Assembly (NCBI GenBank): GCA_900545175.1
Contig: UQYF01000004.1
Span: forward strand, 45,292-109,291
DNA length: 64,000 bases
Direction of reading: 5' to 3'
Source of the DNA: an uncultured Eubacteriales bacterium
Lineage (GTDB): Bacteria; Bacillota; Clostridia; Lachnospirales; Lachnospiraceae
This document shows positions 28,801-38,621 of this stretch, in pieces. The notes beneath the pieces are model-generated. The model worked only from the letters and a program-made list of their open reading frames with translations. It had not been told where the DNA came from and did not search any database. How positions within the stretch are numbered: the stretch's first letter is position 1; each line of letters begins with the position of its first letter. A program made the position numbers and the translations under genes.

Positions 28801-31800
28801 ACGGCTGAGGAGATAGCGGCAATAAGAGCGCTCTTCCCTAACGGTACATTTGTAGAGGGCTTCATCTCCCTCACATCAGCAGATGAGGCGGTTCCGCAGC
28901 TCGGACTTCCTATGCTTGCATTTATAGGTGACTGGACGGCAGCTCCTATTTTTGATGAGACCAACTGGTTTGATGAACCTGAGGATGGAAACGATGTAAA
29001 CAACAATCATTATGCACTTGGTGTAAATGTAATGGGCAGCACTGTTCAGAACAACGGTGAGGTTGTCAACTTTATCAATGTTGGTCAGAACCCGTTCGGA
29101 AACAGCATCACGGAGACAAGCACACAGACTGTATTCCATCAGGGTAACTTCACTATATCACCGGATGGCAATGGCTATCTTGACAGCTTTGATGATTTGG
29201 AACTCTATCAGCTTCGAGATGCTAAGCTCATCGTGAGCGAGGTACATGATAAGGAGACGGGTGAGCTTTATTATCGTGATTTCCTTTCGTACATGCCAAG
29301 AAGTGTTTACAACAGCGGTTACGGTGTGGTAATTCCATACACAATATACTATTTTACAAACGGCTGGAAGGGTACAGACTTTGATGGAAATGTACTTCCA
29401 AACGGAACACAGTGTGTATACTCAATAGTTGCATACGGCGACGGCGATTACGGCGACAAGGTATACGATGATGAGGCAGGACGCGATGTTACTGATTTTG
29501 AGTCCTTCAAGGATGGCAAGGAGCCTACCTTCAACGGACATGCTATGGACAAGACAGGTGATACGCTTACATTTGATGTATTGGTTGATACAGAGGCGCC
29601 TAAACTTGTAAATAACTGTGTAACCTTCTATGAGCAGGATGGACGCACTTACATGACAGGTACGGTTGAGGACGGAAATGGTTCTATAGCCTCGATAGAG
29701 GTTGACCCGCAGATAAGCCGTACATATACAGCCTCAAACGGTAAGGAAGTTACAGAGTACAGCATTGATATGAACAATCCTTTCCTTGAGGAGACAATCT
29801 ATGATGAGGATACTCATACATTTACCTTTACGGCAGATGTTACAGAGTACAAGGGTTACTACAACTGGACAGGAAATGTATTCCTCTCATGTGGTGATTA
29901 CGGTGCTAATGACCGCACCTATGCTATCCGTGTAAACGCTGAGTCAGGACTTGTGCTTTCACAGAAGTCAGCACTTTTATATCCGGGTCAGGAATTTGAC
30001 CTCAGCGTAAACAACAACACAGGTTCAAACGATGCAATAACAAGAACTTCAAGCAATCCTGAGGTTGCTAAGGTTGATGAGTTTGGACATGTTACCGCTG
30101 TTTCGGCAGGTCAGGCAGTTATAACTGTTTCGAACGGAACTTCCAGTGCGGTATGTATAGTTGCCGTAAAAGAAAGACCTACACAGGTAGAGGATTTCAA
30201 ACTTTCAATCGACAGCTTCTCAGGACTTAAGCCAAATGGTTCGATCACTGTCAAGGTAGAGGATATGATACCGGCGGATGTTGAGATTAATCAGATCGAA
30301 TGGAAGGTATACGAGGATGATGAAGACTGGGCAGGTCTTGTAAATGTATATAAGGACAGCTCGGATGCATTCACCGGACGTATAGAACTTACCGCATCAG
30401 GCTCCTCGGATTTAATCCCTGCCGGAAGCGGATACCTTGAGGTTACAATTAACGGAGTTACCCGTAAGATGACATTTGATTGGGAAGATTTATATACTTC
30501 TTCAACACAGGATGATTTAAGTTCCGATGCATATTACAATGAGCAGACGGTATATGTAGAGACAGGTGAGACTGCAACACTTATTGCAAAGTATATGCAG
30601 AATCATTCGTTTATTCCGATTAAGCTCTGCACGGCTGAGGGATATGTAGACGGAAGCAATGATAATCCACTGACAGATGCAGCAGGTCTTGTTCTTGACG
30701 GACCGGACTTCTCCGCAACGGATGTTGATTGGAGCGGTAAGCTCGTGAACAAGGAGAATTATACTCTTCCTGAGTCAATCAGAGTATTCTTCAGATATGA
30801 TTATGGGTATGAGTATGAATTGACACAGAATGCCCAGTACAGCGGCTACACCTATGATAATACAACAGGTGTAATTACCTTCCGTGCTCCTTCAGGAAGC
30901 GGTACAACGGTTGTAATCCGTGCAGACGGTGTTGCAAGCGAGGGCACTGCGGCAGGTGAGCTGTCAGGTGAGGTTTACACAAGACCTGATGGCACATACG
31001 GACCGTTTGACTGGAATTTAACAGGCGGTCAGGGAAAGCTTGAGACAGCAGAGAATGTGACTGTCAACTATTCAGTAAAGAATGTGGCATATTTTACACC
31101 GGATGCACCTGGTGTAAGCTATATCACAGCCACTAGCAAGGATGGTAAGTACCATGTTAACTTTGCTGTTGTAAGCACGGCTGTCAAGGCGGATGTGATA
31201 ACGCTCAATACCAACAGCTCAGAGCTGAATATTGGAGATGAACTTGCACTTACAGCAGCTCTTTCACCTGAACCTTCAATATCAGATGATGCAGCGTTGG
31301 TATGGGTATCATACAACCCGGAGGTTGCAAGCGTTGATGCAAACGGTGTGGTAACAGCTCATTCTGCAGGCTATGCGTTTATTTCAGTATATACGGCAGT
31401 GAACAATGGTGTATCAAGTTACTGCATGGTGAAGGTTCTTCCGGGTGCAGAGCATACACACTTCTTCGGAACAGAGTGGAAGTATGACGAGAACAGCCAT
31501 TGGCATGAATGTGTTGCTGAGGGCTGCGATGGCACAATTGCTGACAAGGCAGAGCATACAGCAGGTGACTGGATTGTTGACAAGGAGGCCACAACAGAGG
31601 CTGCCGGACTCAGGCATAAGGAGTGTACCGTATGCCACTATGTAATGGAGACACAGGTTATCGATAAGATTGAAAAGCCAACGGAGGAGCCGACAGAAAA
31701 GCCAACAGAGACACCATCCGAGAAGCCGACAGAGAAGCCGACAGAGACACCATCTGAGAAGCCGACAGAAAAGCCGTCAGAAGCTCCGACAGTGGAACCT

Positions 31801-32439
31801 ACTGCTCCTTCAAAGCCTGCAGCAGGTAACATAATTAAGACGGATTCCGTTTCAACAGATAATGCGTCAAAGTACGATTTTGGTATAGCCAACGGCACAT
31901 CGGATCTGATGGAGAAGGTACTCTCTGACGCACAGAAGGCACGAGTTGCCAACGGTGAGTCTGCTGAGATTTTCCTTGATGTGAAGAATATAACGGATTC
32001 AGTAAGTGAAAATGACAAGCAGTTGGTTGAATCAGTTCTTGACAAATATAAGGTTGGCGCTTATTTCGATATATCGCTGATGATGAAGGTTGGTCATGAT
32101 AAAGCTTCTAAGGTTACGGAAACTTCGGGCAGCATAAGTCTGAGAATAAGAGTACCTGAGGAGCTGACAGGAAAAGCGCTCAAGGTTGTGAGAATTCATG
32201 ATGGAGCAGCAACTGTTATTGACGGAACTTACGATGAGAACACTGGTTACTTCACATTTGATACAGATGCGTTCTCAACCTACGCTCTCATATATGCTGA
32301 GACAGGAATGATTATCGCGCCTAACACGGGAAGAGAGAACAATGTTTTCGCTCCTATTGCTATGGTTGGAATGATCATTGTGGCAGGCGCTGCTTTTGCG
32401 GCTGTTAAAAGACGCAGAGAGGAAAGCGCACAGAATTAA
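25891..32439 (+). CDS. Cell-wall-anchored subtilisin-family (S8) protease, 2,182 aa
   Basis: Start ATG 25891 follows AAGGAG at 25876-25881. Order: signal peptide MKKRLFSGFLALMMV... (cleaved near ARA-DD, about 28); eight 12-residue repeats STVEETQVQSDE (about 31-126); propeptide; S8 catalytic domain with Asp331 (LDTGVDI), His440 (DHGTHVSG) and Ser807 (GTSMAAPHMSG), interrupted by a protease-associated domain (about 580-720); Fn3-like/C5a-peptidase-like domains; Big-2-like Ig domains (about 1375-1430 and 1775-1850); a Cys-containing module HTHFFGTEWKYDENSHWHEC; a Pro/Thr/Glu wall spacer; a structured domain; and a sorting signal IAPNTG (about 2142-2147), hydrophobic stretch and RRREE tail. The motif is not canonical LPxTG. 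Likely a surface protease for host or dietary protein. Monocistronic. Confidence 0.93.
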   Translation: MKKRLFSGFLALMMVFTLVNPMSFTARADDNTVEETQVQSDESTVEETQVQSDESTVEETQVQSDESTVEETQVQSDESTVGETQVQSDESTVGETQVQSDESTVEETQVQSGESTVEETQVQSDDSTVDGIFKNVQAEEVSGTPRLDAISGNIGNSAEDRPVSYRDDEMVTIIVELEEAPLMDAYAMNLYTVRDDETAGEAVAEFLASDAAMQAADELRSEQQALFNEIQAMQPAAMSTEEDETLSLVTLTAQWTVLVNGMAVKAPYGMLAGIRELDGVKRAYVEHTYDEPKEPVTEAGAIAGYSYDMVHLSEAWEAGYTGKGLLVAVLDTGVDIESAAWFDDEKNENVFGIRRVHEAFRDNSFKSDVKDSELRYTKESLLGFLSDKKLNANSMSAASNEDMYKTRKVPFAFDYAGEADSYTGEIIGGDVNVRNTSSDHGTHVSGTIAGYAKNDEGQVLFSGVAPDAQLMMMKVFSDVGGGATDSSILKALEDTMVLGADIVNLSLGSDNGFSQDDTVNNEVYARMEQAGIILMTSAGNSETSPSMGNELGGLNESKNPDISVISAPAVYPSNLSVASVNSSVDLLSILKWGDMEIGYSDPTSIAMKSKFAGKGEFVVYDAGYGTYDDYQKAGFDTGYNGGKTGIALVKRGGTDYSGNPLSFVTKINNASSFSGVNYRGESYGVLAVIIYDSDSETNTLINMSTDGTSLTSAFIGGKDGAAMVEALKNGEEVKISVEQNDKVVSWSDAGNMSSFTSWGAGASLELKPEITAPGGNIWSTIVDQTYQGGAGVYNDYTGSYGMMSGTSMAAPHMSGLAAIVRQYVDANMVSLESKHDNAAIASKLLVSTAVPTVEDGVYVSPRRQGAGIVNVAAAITSPAYIDVEDKLVGKLELGDDVDWTGSYDLKFNVVNVSDKTQTYSISASILRPDTAEQDGMTMVLEQDVLVKKVDLGEVTVPAKSTVEVSKNVSLTAEEIAAIRALFPNGTFVEGFISLTSADEAVPQLGLPMLAFIGDWTAAPIFDETNWFDEPEDGNDVNNNHYALGVNVMGSTVQNNGEVVNFINVGQNPFGNSITETSTQTVFHQGNFTISPDGNGYLDSFDDLELYQLRDAKLIVSEVHDKETGELYYRDFLSYMPRSVYNSGYGVVIPYTIYYFTNGWKGTDFDGNVLPNGTQCVYSIVAYGDGDYGDKVYDDEAGRDVTDFESFKDGKEPTFNGHAMDKTGDTLTFDVLVDTEAPKLVNNCVTFYEQDGRTYMTGTVEDGNGSIASIEVDPQISRTYTASNGKEVTEYSIDMNNPFLEETIYDEDTHTFTFTADVTEYKGYYNWTGNVFLSCGDYGANDRTYAIRVNAESGLVLSQKSALLYPGQEFDLSVNNNTGSNDAITRTSSNPEVAKVDEFGHVTAVSAGQAVITVSNGTSSAVCIVAVKERPTQVEDFKLSIDSFSGLKPNGSITVKVEDMIPADVEINQIEWKVYEDDEDWAGLVNVYKDSSDAFTGRIELTASGSSDLIPAGSGYLEVTINGVTRKMTFDWEDLYTSSTQDDLSSDAYYNEQTVYVETGETATLIAKYMQNHSFIPIKLCTAEGYVDGSNDNPLTDAAGLVLDGPDFSATDVDWSGKLVNKENYTLPESIRVFFRYDYGYEYELTQNAQYSGYTYDNTTGVITFRAPSGSGTTVVIRADGVASEGTAAGELSGEVYTRPDGTYGPFDWNLTGGQGKLETAENVTVNYSVKNVAYFTPDAPGVSYITATSKDGKYHVNFAVVSTAVKADVITLNTNSSELNIGDELALTAALSPEPSISDDAALVWVSYNPEVASVDANGVVTAHSAGYAFISVYTAVNNGVSSYCMVKVLPGAEHTHFFGTEWKYDENSHWHECVAEGCDGTIADKAEHTAGDWIVDKEATTEAAGLRHKECTVCHYVMETQVIDKIEKPTEEPTEKPTETPSEKPTEKPTETPSEKPTEKPSEAPTVEPTAPSKPAAGNIIKTDSVSTDNASKYDFGIANGTSDLMEKVLSDAQKARVANGESAEIFLDVKNITDSVSENDKQLVESVLDKYKVGAYFDISLMMKVGHDKASKVTETSGSISLRIRVPEELTGKALKVVRIHDGAATVIDGTYDENTGYFTFDTDAFSTYALIYAETGMIIAPNTGRENNVFAPIAMVGMIIVAGAAFAAVKRRREESAQN
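25981..26268 (+). repeat. Eight tandem 36-bp in-frame repeats
   Basis: Each unit encodes S/N-T-V-E/G-E-T-Q-V-Q-S-D/G-E/D. Units differ by a few bases only, and two neighbours share an E-to-G change, so repeat number probably changes by slippage or recombination. Confidence 0.95.
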
Positions 32440-32479
32440 TCGACACAGCTCTGGTACAGAATAAGCGGCAGAGTTAAAT

Positions 32480-32508
32480 ATACCCCCACGGTACATCTGT
32501 GGGGGTAT
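32480..32508 (+). terminator. Hairpin after the S8 protease
   Basis: Perfect 10-bp stem ATACCCCCAC / GTGGGGGTAT with a 9-base loop; only a weak T tract follows, and a second, stronger hairpin lies 12 bases on. Confidence 0.65.
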
Positions 32509-32520
32509 TGCTTTGCAATA

Positions 32521-32568
32521 TTTAAAAAGGCTGATACACCGCATATGCGGTATATCAGCCTTTTTAAG
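32521..32568. terminator. Bidirectional terminator between protease and rubrerythrin
   Basis: Sixteen-bp outer stem (TTTAAAAAGGCTGATA / TATCAGCCTTTTTAAG) enclosing a CCGCATATGCGG palindrome, with A and T tracts at both ends. Confidence 0.85.
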
Positions 32569-32618
32569 TTCCTAATGGTATATAAAATCACAATGATTGC
32601 ATGTGCAGTCGTGATAGA

Positions 32619-33209
32619 TTACTTTCCGAAGTATCTGTCAAGCATACCCTTGAGTGCGCGTCCATGTCTTGCCTCATCCTTAGCCATCTCATGGACTGTA
32701 TCATGGATTGCGTCAAGATTGTTCTTCTTAGCACACTTTGCAAGGTCGAACTTGCCGTTAGTAGCACCGAACTCACAGTCAACTCTCCATGCAAGGTTAG
32801 CCTTTGTCGAAGCCTTCATGTTCGGCTCTAAGTCCTCACCTAATATCTCGGCGAACTTTGCAGCATGCTCAGCCTCCTCATAGGCTGCCTTCTCCCAGTA
32901 TAAACCAATCTCAGGATATCCCTCACGGTGAGCGATACGTGCCATGCAAAGATACATACCAACCTCTGAGCACTCACCTTCGAAGTTAGCCTTGAGCTGT
33001 TCAAAGATATACTTCTTGTCCTCATCGCTTATCTCAGGGTTGTTCTTAACTGTCTTGCCATAGATGCCATACTCATGCTCGGCTGCAAGTGAGAGCTCAC
33101 CTGTTACCTCCTTGAACTTGTCAGCGCCTACATGGCATACAGGACACTCTGCAGGAGCCGCATCTCCTTCGTAAACATAACCACATACAGTACATACAAA
33201 CTTTGCCAT
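32619..33209 (-). CDS. rbr: Reverse rubrerythrin (rubredoxin domain first)
   Basis: 196 residues. N-terminal rubredoxin-like iron site (CTVCGYVYEG ... CPVCHVG, residues 6-9 and 22-25), then a ferritin-like di-iron domain with EGECSEVGMYLCMARIAHREG, EEAEHAAKFAE and EARHGRAL supplying Glu and His ligands. Classical rubrerythrins carry the rubredoxin domain at the C-terminus; this swapped order is the clostridial reverse type. It reduces hydrogen peroxide and oxygen with electrons from NAD(P)H via a reductase, protecting an anaerobe. Start preceded by AAGGAG. A strong promoter with a PerR-type operator lies about 190 bases upstream and the PerR-like gene is next door, so peroxide induction is likely. 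Confidence 0.95.
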   Translation of the reverse strand: MAKFVCTVCGYVYEGDAAPAECPVCHVGADKFKEVTGELSLAAEHEYGIYGKTVKNNPEISDEDKKYIFEQLKANFEGECSEVGMYLCMARIAHREGYPEIGLYWEKAAYEEAEHAAKFAEILGEDLEPNMKASTKANLAWRVDCEFGATNGKFDLAKCAKKNNLDAIHDTVHEMAKDEARHGRALKGMLDRYFGK

Positions 33210-33228
33210 AACTAATTCTCCTTTTTTG

Positions 33229-33279
33229 TTAATTTTGATAAATAATATAGGATGCGGGGAAATTCATTTTACCCGGCAT
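33229..33279 (-). CDS. Possible 16-codon leader ORF in the rubrerythrin transcript
   Basis: ATG (33279) preceded at 10 bases by GGAGG, encoding MPGKMNFPASYIIYQN, stop at 33229, 20 bases before the rubrerythrin start. It lies within the predicted 190-base leader. No family recognised; it may be fortuitous, and only the ribosome site supports it. Confidence 0.3.
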   Translation of the reverse strand: MPGKMNFPASYIIYQN

Positions 33280-33385
33280 CTAAAAATAACCTCCGTATAA
33301 TATGATATCATCGCTCACAGATTAAGGACATGTGGGCAGCAGGAATATTCCCGGATATCTTTTCGAATAATTGCTTGAATAAAAA

Positions 33386-33400
33386 CAGTAATTATTACTG
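33386..33400. promoter_or_regulatory. PerR/Fur-type 7-1-7 operator
   Basis: CAGTAATTATTACTG is a perfect 7-1-7 inverted repeat, the geometry of PerR boxes (consensus TTATAAT-N-ATTATAA). It begins 6 bases after the -10 element and so covers the expected transcription start, as a repressor site would. Confidence 0.7.
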
Positions 33401-33406
33401 ATTTTT

Positions 33407-33434
33407 ATTATACACATTTTTTCGGTTTTGTCAA
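33407..33434 (-). promoter_or_regulatory. Consensus sigma-A promoter for rubrerythrin
   Basis: On the minus strand TTGACA (33434-33429), a 16-base spacer and TATAAT (33412-33407): both hexamers match consensus exactly. It lies just after the perR terminator and directs transcription toward rubrerythrin. Confidence 0.85.
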
Positions 33435-33447
33435 TCAAATTTGATAT

Positions 33448-33545
33448 AAAAAATCCCTATCCCTGATATAAGACAAGCTGCATTAATCATTGACTTTGAT
33501 ACTGATAGTGCTATGTGCAAGATGCGTAAAACAGGGATAGGGGAT
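33448..33545 (-). terminator. Long-loop terminator after perR
   Basis: On the minus strand ATCCCCTATCCCTG pairs with CAGGGATAGGGAT followed by six T. The loop is about 66 bases, unusually large. It starts 4 bases after the perR stop. Confidence 0.65.
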
Positions 33546-33548
33546 ATG

Positions 33549-33956
33549 TTATGTTGTCTGCTCAGTGGCAGGTACATTTTTCAGGCAGTTGTCGCATATT
33601 CCATAGAAAACAACGCTGTATCCGCGGACATGACCCGGGATGACATGACCTGCATTTTGTGTGAGGAGACTGTCAGGCTCCATTGCGGCATCATACACAT
33701 GATGGCATGAGTCGCATACGAAATGATAGTGAAGATTTGTATTTCCGTCAAAATGATCGCAGTCCTCACTTTGAATCTTGAGAGCCTGCCCATGCTCGAC
33801 AAGCAGAGCAAGATTGCGATATACAGTTCCGAGACTTATATTAGGGTACAATTCACGGATGTGTCTATATACTTCATCTGCTGTTGGATGTGAAGTTGTA
33901 TGGCATAGATAATCTAAAATTGCTTCCCGCTGGCGGCTGTAATTTAATTTTGCCAT
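33549..33956 (-). CDS. perR: PerR-like Fur-family transcriptional repressor
   Basis: 135 residues: winged helix with the recognition helix in SLGTVYRNLALLVEHG (about 41-56), then the Fur metal-binding domain. The segment DGNTNLHYHFVCDSC (about 69-84) and CDNC (about 121-124) supply two CxxC pairs for the structural zinc. The DGNT...HYH segment with its Asp and His residues resembles PerR more than Fur. PerR senses peroxide by metal-catalysed oxidation of its histidines and then leaves the DNA. A 7-1-7 operator and the rubrerythrin gene immediately downstream fit this. PerR versus Fur or Zur remains an inference from motifs and context. Confidence 0.85.
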   Translation of the reverse strand: MAKLNYSRQREAILDYLCHTTSHPTADEVYRHIRELYPNISLGTVYRNLALLVEHGQALKIQSEDCDHFDGNTNLHYHFVCDSCHHVYDAAMEPDSLLTQNAGHVIPGHVRGYSVVFYGICDNCLKNVPATEQTT

Positions 33957-34055
33957 ATAATACCTCGTTTCTGAATAGCTGCATTATTTAGGTGCTTGCG
34001 AAAAATTATATCTGAAATCCGGATATTGCGCAATAACTTAAATAATTTCATTATT

Positions 34056-36252
<2,197 letters not shown>

Positions 36253-36300
36253 AACAAAACCTCCGTAAAAAATAAATCTGATATATATATGTACATTATA

Positions 36301-37224
36301 CTACATCCAGCCATGATATTCTAGTACTGACTTCTTTTTCATGACGGATTCTCCGTTGGTATTTCTCTTTCGCCATTCTCTTGGAGAGCAGTCCATCAGC
36401 TTGACGAAAGCGCGGTTAAAACTGGAAACGGAATGAAAACCGACCTGCTCTGAAATTTCAAGGATTGATGAGTCAGTACTTGAAAGCAGAAGGCAGGCAT
36501 GCTCTATCCGCGTATTGTTGACAAATTCAAGAGGGCTTATTCCCATAATCGTGTTGAATGTACGCCTGAAGTGGGTGACGCTCAGATGGCACATGTCAGC
36601 AAGAACTTCTATCGGAAATTGCTGCATATAATTGTCATGTATGTAGTTAAGCGCAGGATGTATCGACAGCATGCTTGTGTTGGCAAGAGGCTTCTGCGCC
36701 GGAGCTTCATGTTCACACAGTCTTGTGATTTCTATAAGGATGGCAGTCATAAGCCCTGTGACGCTTGTCAGATATCCCGGCTGTCTCTCGGTCATCTCGT
36801 CTATGACAGCCATAATGTAGCTGTAAAGACGCGGCGAAGAGTCTTTGTTTCCTATATAATAGCTGAGCGATGGAAGTAGTGAGCCCGACGTATTAAGCAG
36901 CGACTGGCTTTTGAAAAATTCATCAATATCCACAAAGATATATGACCAGAGACTTTTTCCACCCGGAGTTGAATATGTAGTGTGAGGATAATTTCTGGCA
37001 ATAAATGTAAAATCACCTGCTTTATATGCAACAGAGTGGTCTCCAAGGTCTAATCGCCCGCCATGCGAATGACACACACCTATCTCAAGGCAGTTATGAA
37101 AATGCAGCCTGTCGGCTTTGACATCTGATATATGCCAGCGCTCACCATGCAGTACAAGCAGCGGAAATTCAGGCGATAACTCATAATGGCGGTATTCGGT
37201 TATTACTTTTTTTGGCTTGCTCAT
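36301..37224 (-). CDS. AraC-family regulator of the rhamnogalacturonan locus
   Basis: 307 residues: cupin-type sensor (about 20-150, with LHFHNCLEIGVCHSHGG and FTFIARNYPHTTYS) and an AraC helix-turn-helix pair (about 195-290: LADMCHLSVTHFRRTFN; ISEQVGFHSVSSFNRAF). The start follows AGGAGG. It diverges from the ABC transporter operon and is co-directional with CE12, so it probably activates both arms on sensing a rhamnogalacturonan-derived sugar. RhaS/RhaR-like architecture; inducer not readable from sequence. Confidence 0.92.
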   Translation of the reverse strand: MSKPKKVITEYRHYELSPEFPLLVLHGERWHISDVKADRLHFHNCLEIGVCHSHGGRLDLGDHSVAYKAGDFTFIARNYPHTTYSTPGGKSLWSYIFVDIDEFFKSQSLLNTSGSLLPSLSYYIGNKDSSPRLYSYIMAVIDEMTERQPGYLTSVTGLMTAILIEITRLCEHEAPAQKPLANTSMLSIHPALNYIHDNYMQQFPIEVLADMCHLSVTHFRRTFNTIMGISPLEFVNNTRIEHACLLLSSTDSSILEISEQVGFHSVSSFNRAFVKLMDCSPREWRKRNTNGESVMKKKSVLEYHGWM

Positions 37225-37647
37225 CTATGCATTCCTCCTAAACACACAATATATAGGTGCTTTTGAAACTTAATCTGTACGAAACAATAAAATTATAGTA
37301 CGTAAAAATACACATAAATAACAACAAAAGTAGGAATCGTTTGGTTCCTTTATATTATATCTCAACAAAATAGTAATTTCAACCAACAAAAACGATTTCT
37401 AAAACAAAAAAACACATAAATAAGGCACAAAAATACATAATATGATGTTGTAACTAACAATAAAAACAAACATTGTTGACAAAAAATGAACAAAAGATTA
37501 ATAATAAAAAGTCGTTTTTGCGATGTTTTAAGATATATTTGCATAGAAGTGTTTAAGTAAAATGTATATAATTAACCTATGAAAACGAGGTGTGGTTGTG
37601 AAAAATAACCAATAAGTAATACGCCAAGGAAAACGGAGGAATTAAGT
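37225..37647. promoter_or_regulatory. Divergent control region of the rhamnogalacturonan locus
   Basis: 423 AT-rich bases. AAAATACACATAAATA (about 37304-37319) and AAAACACATAAATA (37408-37421) are near-identical direct repeats, with a shorter AAAATACATAA at 37430. AAAAATACATAAAT recurs before the GH105 gene (about 41541). These are candidate AraC sites. TATAAT at 37567-37572 lacks a good -35, as expected for an activator-dependent promoter; TTGACA at 37476-37481 is another candidate. Confidence 0.45.
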
Positions 37648-38607
37648 ATGGGAAAGACAAAAGTCCAGAAACCGCCTATTGTGATGGCTGCTAAGAGCAA
37701 GAATCCAATGGGGTTTTTGAAGAGAGACTGGCAGCTATATGTGATGCTGATACTTCCTGTGGCACTTGTTATAGTGTTTAGCTATGCAGCTTATCCTGGA
37801 CTTAGGATGGCATTTATGGATTACAAGCCAGCAAAAGGATATGACGGCAGTGCATGGGTTGGAATGAAGACATTCCATAAGATTTTTAAAGATGCGGATT
37901 TTTCAAGAGCACTCAGAAATTCAATAGTATTCAATTTGCTTGATTTGCTTGTTGGGTTCCCGATGCCTATCATACTTGCACTTATGCTTAACGAACTTCG
38001 ATACCAGAAGTTCAAAAAGGTTTCACAGACAATACTTTATCTTCCACATTTCCTTTCATGGGCGATTATCGGAAGCGTTGCACTTACAATGTTCAAGCCT
38101 TCATCTGGTCTTGTAAATATAGCACTTTTAAAGACCGGAATAATCAAAGAAGGTATTCCATTCCTCAATGAGAAATGGCACTGGGCAGTTACATACCTGA
38201 TGATAGGTGTATGGCAGGGAATGGGCTGGGGTACAATCATGTACCTGGCAGCAATTACAGGTATTAACGGAGAGTTATACGAAGCAGCAATGATTGACGG
38301 CGCTAACCGTTGGAAGAGAATGTGGCATATAACACTTCCTGGTATCAAGAGTACAATCGTTACACTCCTTATTATGAACCTTGGACGTGTGATGGGAAGT
38401 AACCTCGAGCGTCTTACAGCATTTGATAATTCGCAGGTTAAGGATTTCCAGTATCAGCTTGCTGTATATGTATATAACAAGGGTCTTGGAAACGGTAAGT
38501 TCAGTATGGCAACGGCAGTTGGTCTTTTCCAGTCGTTGATTGGTCTTATACTTGTATTAATGTCTGACTATGTAGCCAAGAGACTTGGCGAAGACGGATT
38601 ACTGTAG
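37648..38607 (+). CDS. lplB: Sugar ABC transporter permease (LplB/UgpA type)
   Basis: 319 residues, six membrane helices starting at about 30. The cytoplasmic coupling motif EAAMIDGANRWKRMWHITLP (about 212-231) is the EAA loop that contacts the ATPase. This subfamily works with a second permease and a lipoprotein receptor and borrows a shared ATPase (MsmK/MsmX type) encoded elsewhere; none is in this window. First gene of the plus-strand arm, with CGGAGG upstream. Close relatives import pectin-derived oligosaccharides. Confidence 0.92.
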   Translation: MGKTKVQKPPIVMAAKSKNPMGFLKRDWQLYVMLILPVALVIVFSYAAYPGLRMAFMDYKPAKGYDGSAWVGMKTFHKIFKDADFSRALRNSIVFNLLDLLVGFPMPIILALMLNELRYQKFKKVSQTILYLPHFLSWAIIGSVALTMFKPSSGLVNIALLKTGIIKEGIPFLNEKWHWAVTYLMIGVWQGMGWGTIMYLAAITGINGELYEAAMIDGANRWKRMWHITLPGIKSTIVTLLIMNLGRVMGSNLERLTAFDNSQVKDFQYQLAVYVYNKGLGNGKFSMATAVGLFQSLIGLILVLMSDYVAKRLGEDGLL

Positions 38608-38621
38608 GAGGTGCATACATA

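Noticed and set aside
33286..33310. Second promoter close to rubrerythrin (TATAAT-like ATTATAC)
   Set aside because: No -35 at the right distance, whereas a consensus promoter is present farther up.
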